Source: Paracoccaceae bacterium (GTDB lineage Bacteria > Pseudomonadota > Alphaproteobacteria > Rhodobacterales > Rhodobacteraceae). Taken from it: a DNA stretch of 55,690 bases. The stretch spans positions 10,414 through 66,103 of the forward strand of contig JAHELH010000001.1 in assembly GCA_024644285.1 (NCBI GenBank). Direction: 5' to 3'. This document shows, piece by piece, positions 17,644 to 25,561 of the stretch. Each line of letters starts with the position of its first letter. The first letter of the stretch is position 1. A model generated the notes under the pieces. It did no database searches, was not told where the DNA came from, and was given only the letters and a program-made list of their open reading frames with translations. Position numbers and translations under genes: made by a program.

Positions 17644-18288
17644 CTACTGAGTCAGGCGCGCCGCGGCCGCGTCGAAGGCGGCGGTGAACCCCTTCAGCGA
17701 CACGTTCAGATTGACCTTTTGGTCGGGGGCGGCGACGGGCACGATCGTCAGGGTGGCGCTTGCGCCGCGCTTGAAAATTGCGATGTCGGCGTCTGCAAAT
17801 CCGAGCCGGGCGAAGCAACCGACCTCGGAACACCAGCTGAACGGGTACTTCTTCGGCTGGCTGCCGTCGACAGACATCGCCAGCGCCTGGGTCAGCAGCG
17901 TCTCCAGCGGCGTGATCACCGTCGCGCCGGCGGCGGCTTCCTGATCCTCGGGAAGCGGGAAGATGTTGATCTCGGCCACCGGGTTTCCGTTGCCGTCGTC
18001 GAGCAACTGATAAAGCTGGCAGGGATCGACCTCGGCCTCGGACTTGATGCAGCGCAGTTCCCAGTCGTCGAACGTGGACTCGATGTAGACCGCGCCCAGG
18101 CCAGGACCTTCTGCAGCTTCCTCGCCCATGTTCAGCTCGAGAGCATTCGGCGTCTCTTCCGCCGCTTCCTCGGCGGCAGCCGCTTCGCCGCCCTCGGCCG
18201 GCTCTGCCGTTTCCGAGCTTTGCGCGAAGGCCGTGCCGGACATGGCGAGAAGGGCCGCGAATGGAAGCGTTCTGATCAGCATGTTCAT
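17644..18288 (-). CDS. Invasion-associated locus B (IalB) family protein
   Basis: The 214-aa secreted protein starts with a signal peptide (MNMLIRTLPFAALLAMSG, cleavage after AFA). A Glu/Ala-rich linker at about 25-60 leads into an IalB domain (residues about 70-214). Four cysteines in pairs (RCIKSEAEVDPC and WCSEVGC) suggest two disulfides. IalB-family proteins are common periplasmic proteins of alphaproteobacteria; the invasion role comes from Bartonella and need not apply. I chose the ATG at 18288 rather than the ORF limit at 18342, because it gives a proper signal peptide. Confidence 0.88.
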   Translation of the reverse strand: MNMLIRTLPFAALLAMSGTAFAQSSETAEPAEGGEAAAAEEAAEETPNALELNMGEEAAEGPGLGAVYIESTFDDWELRCIKSEAEVDPCQLYQLLDDGNGNPVAEINIFPLPEDQEAAAGATVITPLETLLTQALAMSVDGSQPKKYPFSWCSEVGCFARLGFADADIAIFKRGASATLTIVPVAAPDQKVNLNVSLKGFTAAFDAAAARLTQ

Positions 18289-18440
18289 GGAATTCCCGTC
18301 GCTCGATGATTTTACGTTACCGAGTGATCTACCATGAGCCATAGGCGGTGTCAGGCCAGAAAAAACCCGTCGGCGATCCCGGTTCGCTTCCGTTGAAGGG
18401 GCTGCGCGAACCCTTGCCCATACCCTGCGGATCGGGAAAG

Positions 18441-18507
18441 AAAAAAGGGGACCGAAAGGCCCCCTTCTTGTATTTCGCTCCCTGCCGGACTGGCCGACTT
18501 ATTCATT
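18441..18507 (-). ncRNA. Candidate small RNA (promoter plus intrinsic terminator)
   Basis: A near-consensus promoter upstream (listed separately) predicts a start near 18507. About 60 nt on lies an intrinsic terminator: a 9-bp stem at 18445-18466 with one G-U pair and a UUUC loop, followed by six U. The transcript would be about 65 nt. An ATG right after the predicted start opens a frame that runs through the terminator, so a peptide is unlikely. It lies in the gap between IalB and DUF853, antisense to the DUF853 leader if that transcript starts far upstream. No known sRNA family was recognised. Confidence 0.55.
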
Positions 18508-18513
18508 GCGCGC

Positions 18514-18542
18514 AAGTTACGGTCTCCGACAGGGGGCGTCAA
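18514..18542 (-). promoter_or_regulatory. Sigma70-type promoter of the candidate sRNA
   Basis: On the minus strand, TTGACG (18537-18542) and TAACTT (18514-18519) are separated by exactly 17 nt. No annotated gene begins downstream on this strand, only the terminator 50-70 nt away. Confidence 0.6.
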
Positions 18543-18575
18543 CCGGAAACTGCGACCAATATCGGCTGCCCGAAT

Positions 18576-18603
18576 CGAAAAAGAACCGCGCCAAAAGGCG
18601 CGG
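18576..18603 (-). terminator. Intrinsic terminator upstream of the sRNA promoter
   Basis: On the minus strand, CCGCGCC and GGCGCGG form a perfect 7-bp stem with a TTTT loop (18586-18603), followed by TTCTTTTTCG. It would insulate the sRNA unit from transcription entering from the right, or end another short transcript there. Confidence 0.65.
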
Positions 18604-18734
18604 CCAGTCAAACAGGGAGGAAGCCCGCAAGAGGCGCCAAATCCCACAAGACACCTGCGAGCGCGTTCCGGTCTAGCAGAGTCGGATTAACAATGTATTT
18701 TGGCCTCGAACGGTGCGCAGGGGACGACAACGAC

Positions 18735-20285
18735 ATGCAAGACAGTATTTTTATCGGCGGCGGCGGCGAAGACTATGCCGAGCCGCAGGGACTTTTGCTG
18801 AAATACGCCAACCGCCACGGCCTGATAGCCGGGGCAACGGGAACCGGCAAAACGGTTACATTGCAGATACTTGCAGAGGGTTTTTCAAGCATCGGCGTGC
18901 CGGTCTTCCTGTCCGATGTCAAAAGCGACCTGGCAGGGCTGGCGAAATCCGGGTCCGAGGATTTCAAGCTGCACGACGCGTTCATGAAACGGGCCGGAAC
19001 GATCGGTTTCGGCGATTACGGCTACCGGTCCTTCCCGGTCACCTTCTGGGATCTGTTCGGTGAACAGGGTCACCCGATCCGCACCACCGTGGCCGAGATG
19101 GGGCCTCTGCTTCTGGCGCGGATGCTGGGGCTTACCGACGCGCAGGAGGGCGTTCTGAACATCGCGTTCCGGGTCTCGGACGAACAGGGGCTGCCGCTCC
19201 TGGATCTGAAGGATCTTCAGGCGCTGCTGCTCTGGGTGGGGCAGAATGCCGAGGATCTCAGCCTGCGCTACGGCAACGTTGCCACGTCCTCGGTGGGGGC
19301 GATCCAGCGTCAGTTGCTGGTGCTGGAAAACCAGGGCGGAGCCCAGCTTTTCGGCGAGCCTGCGCTGGAACTGGCCGACATCATGCGCACCGATGCGGAC
19401 GGGCGCGGGCGCATCTCGATCCTGGCCGCCGACAAGCTGATGGCCTCGCCCACGCTCTACGCCACCTTCCTGCTGTGGCTGCTCAGCGAGCTTTTCGAGG
19501 AACTGCCCGAGGTGGGCGATCCGGACAAGCCGAGGCTGGTCTTCTTCTTCGACGAGGCGCACCTTCTGTTCAACGACGCGCCCAAGGCGCTGGTTCACAA
19601 GGTGGAACAGGTGGCGCGGCTGATCCGGTCCAAGGGCGTCGGCGTTTATTTCATCACCCAGAACCCCGACGACGTGCCCGAGGATGTGCTGGGCCAGCTT
19701 GGCAACCGCATCCAGCACGCGCTGCGCGCCTTCACCGCGCGTGACCAGCAGGCGCTGCGCAAGGCGGCGCAAACCTATCGCGACAACCCGCGCTTTTCGA
19801 CCGAGGACGCGATCCGCGAGGTTGGCGTGGGCGAGGCGGTGACTTCGATGCTCGAACGCAAGGGCGCGCCGGGGATCGTGGAACGCACACTGATCCGCCC
19901 GCCGTCATCGCAGCTGGGCCCGATCGCGCCTGCCGAACGCGCGGCTGTGGTCAAGGCGTCCCCGGTCTATGGCAAGTACGAAACGGCCGTGGACCGGGAA
20001 AGCGCCTACGAGACGCTGAAGAAACGCGCCGACGAGGCGGCGAAGGAAGCCGAGGCGGCGGAAGCGGCCGAGGCGGCGCAGGAAGAAAAAGAGCGCGAGT
20101 TCGCCCAGGCGCGGCGCTGGGATGGCGGCGGCGCGACGACGTCGCGCCGGCGCTCCACCAGCCGGCGGCGCACGCCGGACTCGATGGGCGAGGCGCTGGG
20201 GCAGGCGGTGATAAAGGAGCTTGGCGGCACCACCGGCCGGCGCATCATCCGCGGCATCCTGGGCGGTCTGTTCCGGGGACGGTAG
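18735..20285 (+). CDS. DUF853 HerA/FtsK-like ATPase
   Basis: The 516-aa P-loop ATPase has Walker A GATGTGKT at residues 33-40 and Walker B LVFFFDEAHLLF near 275. An arginine-rich, Glu/Ala coiled region (about 425-480) precedes a C-terminal segment ending IIRGILGGLFRG. It belongs to the DUF853 (YjgR) group of HerA-like helicases, whose cellular role is unclear. I chose the ATG at 18735 (MQDSIFIGGG). The ORF upstream to 18348 has poor composition and covers the sRNA region. The end overlaps the remnant hydrolase on the other strand. Confidence 0.88.
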   Translation: MQDSIFIGGGGEDYAEPQGLLLKYANRHGLIAGATGTGKTVTLQILAEGFSSIGVPVFLSDVKSDLAGLAKSGSEDFKLHDAFMKRAGTIGFGDYGYRSFPVTFWDLFGEQGHPIRTTVAEMGPLLLARMLGLTDAQEGVLNIAFRVSDEQGLPLLDLKDLQALLLWVGQNAEDLSLRYGNVATSSVGAIQRQLLVLENQGGAQLFGEPALELADIMRTDADGRGRISILAADKLMASPTLYATFLLWLLSELFEELPEVGDPDKPRLVFFFDEAHLLFNDAPKALVHKVEQVARLIRSKGVGVYFITQNPDDVPEDVLGQLGNRIQHALRAFTARDQQALRKAAQTYRDNPRFSTEDAIREVGVGEAVTSMLERKGAPGIVERTLIRPPSSQLGPIAPAERAAVVKASPVYGKYETAVDRESAYETLKKRADEAAKEAEAAEAAEAAQEEKEREFAQARRWDGGGATTSRRRSTSRRRTPDSMGEALGQAVIKELGGTTGRRIIRGILGGLFRGR

Positions 20286-20618
20286 CCGACGCGCCGGCAC
20301 TTTCCAGAAGCGCCGCCAGCAGCCGCGCCGATGCCTCGGGATGGGTCATGATCGCGAAATGCCCGGCACCCGCGACGACTGCCGTCCGCGCGCCGGGAAT
20401 CGCCTGGGCCAATGTCGCCGTGATCCGCCGCATCACGGGCACCGCGCGGCGGCTACGGCGAGACCGACGATCCCCGCGACCTCGATGCGGCTTGGCAGGT
20501 GAGACTGCATCTCGCGCCAGGCGGATGGCGTACTGAAGGACCCGGCCACGAAGAGGATCGGCGACCCGTCGCCGCCATCCTCTGCCCAGTCGAATCTGCG
20601 GCCTGCCTGTTCGAACAT
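20245..20618 (-). pseudogene. Alpha/beta hydrolase remnant with internal deletion
   Basis: Two minus-strand fragments lie in different frames. The upstream one (20433-20618) reads as the start of an alpha/beta hydrolase, with SPILFVAGSFSTPSAW like the first strand and oxyanion turn. The downstream one (20245-20442) reads as the end, with GHFAIMTHPEASARLLA carrying the usual C-terminal catalytic His. The middle, including the nucleophile elbow and acid, is absent, so roughly 150 or more residues are gone. The fragments abut near 20440. The 3' end overlaps the DUF853 gene by about 40 nt. Loss of function is strongly implied. Confidence 0.65.
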
Positions 20619-20633
20619 TGCCGCGACGCCCGG

Positions 20634-21944
20634 CTAGCTCAGCGGCCGGATGTTCAGACGCGTGATTCGGTTGTCCTTGCGCGCCACCACTTCGATCCGG
20701 AAGCCATGGAATGAAAAGACCTGGCCCTGGTTCGGGATGGTCTGCGCCTCGTGAATCACCAGGCCGGCGATGGTGTTGGCCTCGTCGTCCGGCAGGTTCC
20801 AGTCGTTGGCGCGGTTGAGATCGCGGATCGTCATCGCGCCGTCCACAAGATAGCTGCCATCGTCGGTCTGGCGCACCGGGTGCTCTGCATCGACGTCGAA
20901 CTCGTCAGTGATCTCGCCGACGATCTCTTCGAGGATGTCCTCCAGCGTGATCAGCCCCTCGAGGCTGCCATATTCGTCCACCACCAGCGCGAAATGCGTA
21001 TGCCGGCGCAGGAACTGGCGCATCTGGTCGTCGAGCGTCGTGGTTTCGGGGACAAAATAGGGCTTCATCGCGACCTCGGCGATGTTGAAATCCGCGAACG
21101 GATCCTCGTCCGGCGCGGCATCCCGGGTGCGCGCATACATGCTGCGCAACAGGTCCTTGGCATGGACCACGCCGATGATGTTCTCGCTCTCGCCGCGGAA
21201 GACCGGCAGCCGGGTATAGGCGGATCTCAGGCATTGCTCGAGGATGTCGACCGGCGGCGATTCGGCGTCGATCATCTCGATCTGGCTGCGATGCAGCATG
21301 ATTTCCTCGACCGTGCGATCGCCGAGATCGAGCGCGCCGAGCAGCCTGTCGCGGTCCTCCTTTTCTACCGCGCCCTCGGAATGACCCAGCGTGATCGCGC
21401 CGGCGATTTCGTCCCGCACCGCGAGGATATGGCTGTCGGGGTCGGTCTTGACACCGAAGATGCTAAGCAGGCCGCGCACCAGCGCGCGCACCGCCGACAC
21501 GACGGGGCTGAAGACCAGGATCACCACCGAGATCGGCACGGCCACTTTCGAGGCCGCGGTTTCGGCATTGGTGATGGCATAGGTCTTGGGCAGCACCTCG
21601 GCGAAAATCAGCACCAGGAAGGTCATCACCAACGTGGCCAGCGCCACCCCGGATTCGCCGAACAGTCTCGTGAACATCGCCGTCGCCAGCGAGGCCGCCA
21701 GGATGTTCACCAGGTTGTTGCCCAGCAGGACCGATCCGATCAGGCGCTCGTTGTCCTCGGTGATCTTCAGCGCCCGTTCGGCGCCCTTCGAGCCCTTGTC
21801 GGCCCGGGCATGCAGCTTGCCGCGCGAGGCCGCGGTCAGCGCCGTCTCGGATCCCGAAAAGAACGCCGACATCACCAAGAGCCCCAGGATCGCCACGGCG
21901 CTGATCCAAAAGGCAGTGTCGAGTAGCGTGCCGGCGCCGTCCAT
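20634..21944 (-). CDS. CNNM/CBS (CorC-like) hemolysin family protein
   Basis: The 436-aa inner-membrane protein has an N-terminal CNNM (DUF21) domain with about four hydrophobic segments over residues 10-165, including FFSGSETALTAASRGK. Two CBS domains follow at about 205-340, then a C-terminal CorC/HlyC domain at about 350-436. Related proteins act in magnesium or cobalt efflux; the hemolysin name is historical. The ATG at 21944 gives the usual length; the ORF upstream overlaps the divergent phosphoesterase gene and is not credible. The divergent gap is about 65 nt. Confidence 0.9.
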   Translation of the reverse strand: MDGAGTLLDTAFWISAVAILGLLVMSAFFSGSETALTAASRGKLHARADKGSKGAERALKITEDNERLIGSVLLGNNLVNILAASLATAMFTRLFGESGVALATLVMTFLVLIFAEVLPKTYAITNAETAASKVAVPISVVILVFSPVVSAVRALVRGLLSIFGVKTDPDSHILAVRDEIAGAITLGHSEGAVEKEDRDRLLGALDLGDRTVEEIMLHRSQIEMIDAESPPVDILEQCLRSAYTRLPVFRGESENIIGVVHAKDLLRSMYARTRDAAPDEDPFADFNIAEVAMKPYFVPETTTLDDQMRQFLRRHTHFALVVDEYGSLEGLITLEDILEEIVGEITDEFDVDAEHPVRQTDDGSYLVDGAMTIRDLNRANDWNLPDDEANTIAGLVIHEAQTIPNQGQVFSFHGFRIEVVARKDNRITRLNIRPLS

Positions 21945-22013
21945 GGTTTTCCTGTCTTTCCTTGGGGTGATCCGTGTTATGGGGCGGGTTGAGAGGGCTT
22001 TCAAGGGATGGTC

Positions 22014-22832
22014 ATGCCGCGCACGCCCAAGCATCGCGATCTGGGCGGTCTGGACGGTCCGGTCCTCGTCTTCGGCGGGCCCTATTCGAATCTTCAGGCG
22101 ACGCAGGCGCTGATCGCCGAGGCGCAGGCGCGCGGGATCGGTCCGGATCGCATGATCTGCACCGGCGACGCGGTGGCCTATTGCGCCGACGCGCCGGCGA
22201 CCGTGGCGGCGCTGCGCGATCTCGGCTGCGCGGTGGTGGCCGGCAATTGCGAGCGCCAGCTGGCGGCGGGCGCGGCAGAGTGCGGCTGCGGCTTCGAAGA
22301 GGGCGGCGCCTGCGATGTGCTGGCGGCCGGGTGGTACGCGCATGCGGACAGGACGGTGGGTCCGGAAGATCGCGCCTGGATGGGCACCTGTCCCGACATC
22401 GTGACCTTCACGCAAGGAGGCCGGCGCTGCGCGGTCCTCCACGGCGGGTTGAGCGACATCTCCCGTTTTCTCTGGCCAGTCTCGCCCGCCGCCGACTTCG
22501 AGGAGGAGATCGCGCTGACAAGCGCGGCGGTCGGCGCGGTCGACATCGTGCTGGCGGGACATTGCGGCATCGCGTTCCAGCGGCAGATCGGTGACGTGAC
22601 GTGGATCAATGCCGGCGCGATCGGATTGCCGCCGCACGACGCGCGGCCCGAGACACGGTTCGCGGTGCTGGATGCGGGCAGGGCGGTGATCCACCGGTTG
22701 CGCTACGATCACCGGGGCGCGCAGCAAGCGATGCGGGCGGCCGGGCTGGGGCAAGGGGGGTATCACGACACCTTGACCGCCGGCATTTGGCCCAGCGAGG
22801 AGGTGCTGCCGGAAGAATTGCGCCGCGGCTGA
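22014..22832 (+). CDS. Metallophosphoesterase-fold protein with altered metal ligands
   Basis: The 272-aa protein follows the calcineurin-like/YfcE phosphoesterase layout: a first strand, GDAVAYC, GNCER, LHGGLSD and GHCGIAFQ in order. The first motif, normally D-x-H, is FGGPYSN, and the last motif, normally G-H-x-H, is GHCG. At least three metal-binding residues are therefore missing, so hydrolysis may be lost or metal use changed. A Cys-rich patch (ECGCGFEEGGAC) sits near residue 90. I prefer the ATG at 22014, with AAGGGA 5 nt upstream; ATG 22008 is the alternative. It is divergent from the CNNM gene. Confidence 0.75.
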   Translation: MPRTPKHRDLGGLDGPVLVFGGPYSNLQATQALIAEAQARGIGPDRMICTGDAVAYCADAPATVAALRDLGCAVVAGNCERQLAAGAAECGCGFEEGGACDVLAAGWYAHADRTVGPEDRAWMGTCPDIVTFTQGGRRCAVLHGGLSDISRFLWPVSPAADFEEEIALTSAAVGAVDIVLAGHCGIAFQRQIGDVTWINAGAIGLPPHDARPETRFAVLDAGRAVIHRLRYDHRGAQQAMRAAGLGQGGYHDTLTAGIWPSEEVLPEELRRG

Positions 22833-22850
22833 TCCGCGGTCACCCGGTTG

Positions 22851-23777
22851 TCAGGACGGCCGCGACAGCGGGTGATGCTCCAGCACCAACTCCTTGAGGC
22901 GCTCGTCCAGCACGTGGGTGTAGATCTCCGTCGTCGAGACGTCGGCATGGCCCAGCAGCGTCTGGATCGCGCGCAGATCGGCGCCGTTGGCCAGCAGATG
23001 CGTGGCGAAGGCGTGCCGCAGCGTGTGCGGCGAGACCTTGGACGGGCTGACGCCGCCCTGCACGGCGAACTCCTTGATCAGCGTGTAGAACCGGTGCCGT
23101 GTCAGGTGGCCCGACGCCCCGCGCGAGGCGAACAGAAAACGCGAGGGCGGCCGCCCCTTGGCCCGGGCTAGATCCTCGGCGCGGTCGCGCTCGGCCAGCC
23201 AGGCGGCAAGGGCTTGGCGCGCGGGCGGCGACAGCGGCACCATCCGTTCCTTGCCGCCCTTGCCGCGGATCAGCAGCATCCTCGGATCGCCGCGCGCGGC
23301 GGCCAGCGGCAGGCTGACCAGCTCGCTGACCCGCATCCCTGTGGCATAGAGCAGTTCCATCAGGCAGGCGTTGCGCAGCCGGTCCGCCCGCGTCCGGCCC
23401 GAGGCGCGCGCCGCCTTCAACAGCGCATCGACCTCGGCCAGGCTCAGGGTCTTGGGAAGGGATTTCTCACGCCCGGGCCCCTTGATCTGGAGTGCCGGAT
23501 TGTCGGCCCGCCAGCCTTCTTCAAAGGCAAAGCGGTAAAGCTGCTTGATCGCCGAAAGCCGGCGCGCCCGGGTGGCGCGCGCTAGTCCCTGCGCATCGCA
23601 ATCCACCAGATAGGCTTCGACATCGGCGCGCGTGGCGGCCTCCAGCGACAGGCCGCGGTCGCCGAGCCATGCGTCGAAATCCTTCAGGTCGCGGGCATAG
23701 GCCAGCTGCGTGTTGTGCGCCGCGTCCAGCTCCGCCGCCTGGGCTTCCAGAAACGTCGCGATCCAGCGCCGGCTCAT
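22851..23777 (-). CDS. xerD: Tyrosine recombinase XerD
   Basis: The 308-aa recombinase should resolve chromosome dimers at dif with XerC and FtsK. The N-terminal SAM-like core-binding domain covers about 1-90. The catalytic residues are visible: Arg in ATGMRVSELV, His and Arg in HTLRHAFATH, His in LLGHADVSTT, and the nucleophile Tyr in TEIYTHV. Length and the TTEIYTH ending fit XerD rather than a phage integrase. The gene start overlaps the stop of the 510-aa hypothetical gene upstream by 4 nt. Confidence 0.93.
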   Translation of the reverse strand: MSRRWIATFLEAQAAELDAAHNTQLAYARDLKDFDAWLGDRGLSLEAATRADVEAYLVDCDAQGLARATRARRLSAIKQLYRFAFEEGWRADNPALQIKGPGREKSLPKTLSLAEVDALLKAARASGRTRADRLRNACLMELLYATGMRVSELVSLPLAAARGDPRMLLIRGKGGKERMVPLSPPARQALAAWLAERDRAEDLARAKGRPPSRFLFASRGASGHLTRHRFYTLIKEFAVQGGVSPSKVSPHTLRHAFATHLLANGADLRAIQTLLGHADVSTTEIYTHVLDERLKELVLEHHPLSRPS

Positions 23778-25306
23778 CCGCGGCTTTCCAGCAGCATCAG
23801 TTGCAGACCCATGCGCCGCGCCACGTCTTCCAGACCCACCGCCCGGAACAACGCAAGCGCATCGGCCAATTGGTCGAGATCGCCGTGCGCCGCCTCGGAC
23901 GCCATGTCCATGGCGCGCAGGATGGCGGCGCCAAGCTCGTCATTTTCGACCATCCGCGAAAGCGCGTCCGGCGGCGCATCGGCAAGGAAGCCGTCCGCGA
24001 TGGCTTGCGCCAAGTCATCGGGCGCGGCAATCCCCGCCAGCATGCCCTTGGCCAGGCCCACCAGGAACCGCTCTTCCGCGGTCTGCGGCTCGTGCGCCGA
24101 CGCCGCGGATTCGTAGTCGTCCGACAACAACCCGATGCGAAATGCCATGTCCTTTGTCGCGCCTGTCAGCGGCAATGCCGCCAAGCGCTTGCCATAGAGC
24201 CGTGCAAACAATGTCTCGAGCGACTGCGAACGCATCGCCCGCCACGCCGCGGGCAATGCGGCTGCCACGGCCTCTACATCGCCGGCCGTGACCGCGGCAT
24301 CCAGCCGCTGCACCGCCTGCACGCGATCCCAGACCCCGCCCGAAGCCGCCGGGCGGCGTTCGGTGTAAAGGCCTAGCAACTTGTTGTCGTCAAGCGCGCC
24401 GCTGCGGGCAAGCCGCTCTGCCGCGACGATCTGCGCCTTCCAGCCGTTGTTCGGCCCCAGATCGGTATGGGCGTAGGCCAAGGGCAGGCTGGAGGTGGGC
24501 AACGCCTCGCCGATTGCTTCGTAAAGCCGGAATTCCAGCGGGCTGGGCCGGGTGGGCGCACGCAGGGGCGGCGCCTCGTCAAAGCCCTCCAGATCGAGGA
24601 AACGGTTGAGCAGCGCCTCTTGCGCCACGTCCAGGTCGCCCAGCGCGCGGCCGGTGTCGAGCGTGACGGCTGCGGCATCCCAGTCGCCGCTTCGCGCCAG
24701 GCAGAAGATCCGCGCGGGCAAGGTGGGCGACAGGTCTGGATTGCCGCGCAGGCGGGCGCAGGCGGCATCCTCTGTGCCGGTCAGCAAGCTGGCATCGAAC
24801 CAGCGGCGAAAAAGCTCGGGCCGGGCGGTGCCCGCGCGCTCCAACAGCGCCTGCGCCTGATCCACCGCGCCCAGCCGCAACAGGGTGTCGATGCGCGCCA
24901 GGAACAGCAGCGCCGACGGGTCGGTGTCGGCGGGCGGGTCCAGTTCCGCCAATAGCAGCGTGTACAGAAGCTCGCGCAGCGCCGGCACCAGGTTGGTGTC
25001 GAGCCGGGTCAGCATGCGGGCAAGCTCTTGGCTGCGGGTGGCGCCCCAGAGCGTTCGCGGCAGCCCGGTTACGCTAACCGGCAGCAATCCGACCGCATCC
25101 GAGGACGGGTCGTCCAGAGGGGTGACCGTGATCACCTCGGTCGCGGTGCGCCCGGTCGCGGCAGGCTCCGGCGGCAATGCCGCCGTGATATCCGGCGTAT
25201 TCAGGCTGTCCGACAACCAGTCGATGGCCGACATCGGCGCCTGCGACTGCGCCTGTGCGCTGCCGGCCAGCAGGCCGGCCAAAAGAAGGGTTCGGTCAAT
25301 TCGCAT
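23774..25306 (-). CDS. Exported helical-repeat protein of unknown function
   Basis: The 510-aa product has a signal peptide (MRIDRTLLLAGLLAGSAQAQ) followed by a Ser/Pro-rich linker and mostly alpha-helical sequence. Ala/Leu-rich helix pairs (for example SALLFLARIDTLLRLGAVDQ) suggest TPR- or SEL1-like repeats over about residues 100-480. No enzymatic motif is visible. It sits between xerD, coupled by a 4-nt overlap, and a 44-aa membrane protein whose 3' end overlaps its start by 11 nt. The three form a likely operon. Function unknown. Confidence 0.75.
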   Translation of the reverse strand: MRIDRTLLLAGLLAGSAQAQSQAPMSAIDWLSDSLNTPDITAALPPEPAATGRTATEVITVTPLDDPSSDAVGLLPVSVTGLPRTLWGATRSQELARMLTRLDTNLVPALRELLYTLLLAELDPPADTDPSALLFLARIDTLLRLGAVDQAQALLERAGTARPELFRRWFDASLLTGTEDAACARLRGNPDLSPTLPARIFCLARSGDWDAAAVTLDTGRALGDLDVAQEALLNRFLDLEGFDEAPPLRAPTRPSPLEFRLYEAIGEALPTSSLPLAYAHTDLGPNNGWKAQIVAAERLARSGALDDNKLLGLYTERRPAASGGVWDRVQAVQRLDAAVTAGDVEAVAAALPAAWRAMRSQSLETLFARLYGKRLAALPLTGATKDMAFRIGLLSDDYESAASAHEPQTAEERFLVGLAKGMLAGIAAPDDLAQAIADGFLADAPPDALSRMVENDELGAAILRAMDMASEAAHGDLDQLADALALFRAVGLEDVARRMGLQLMLLESRG

Positions 25307-25430
25307 TCAGCTGCACGGGCGTGGTGACATCGGTCTGTTCCGGCGTCAGGTCGCCGAAATAGGCAAAGCCGACAAGGCCCAGACCCCCGAGAATCAGTAC
25401 CACGAATAGGAATTTGAATAGCATGCCCAT
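25296..25430 (-). CDS. 44-aa single-pass membrane protein
   Basis: This short ORF encodes 44 aa: MGMLFKFLF, a continuous hydrophobic helix (about residues 4-25), then an acidic/polar tail ending PVQLNAN. The stop overlaps the start of the 510-aa gene by 11 nt, so it is probably the first cistron of the xerD operon. An in-frame ATG at 25424 is the alternative start. The one-helix layout with a periplasmic-looking tail supports a real small protein, but no family is recognised. It diverges from aroK. Confidence 0.65.
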   Translation of the reverse strand: MGMLFKFLFVVLILGGLGLVGFAYFGDLTPEQTDVTTPVQLNAN

Positions 25431-25561
25431 GCGGTTACTGCCTTTTCTTCGCGCTGTATGCCCGTCTCTGCGGGCTTGGTGTTGCGATTATATATGGCAT
25501 TTCCGGCGGCTTCCCGCCATTGAGATCGAAATGAAAAGCGATAGGCGGGACGCTGCCGGTT

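Noticed and set aside
18351..18647. 98-aa minus-strand ORF in the gap before DUF853
   Set aside because: It spans the sRNA promoter and terminator, so it could not be translated as one message; composition is not protein-like.
22851..23777. Integrase of a mobile element
   Set aside because: Length, motifs and core neighbours fit XerD; no attachment-site duplication or cargo genes were seen.
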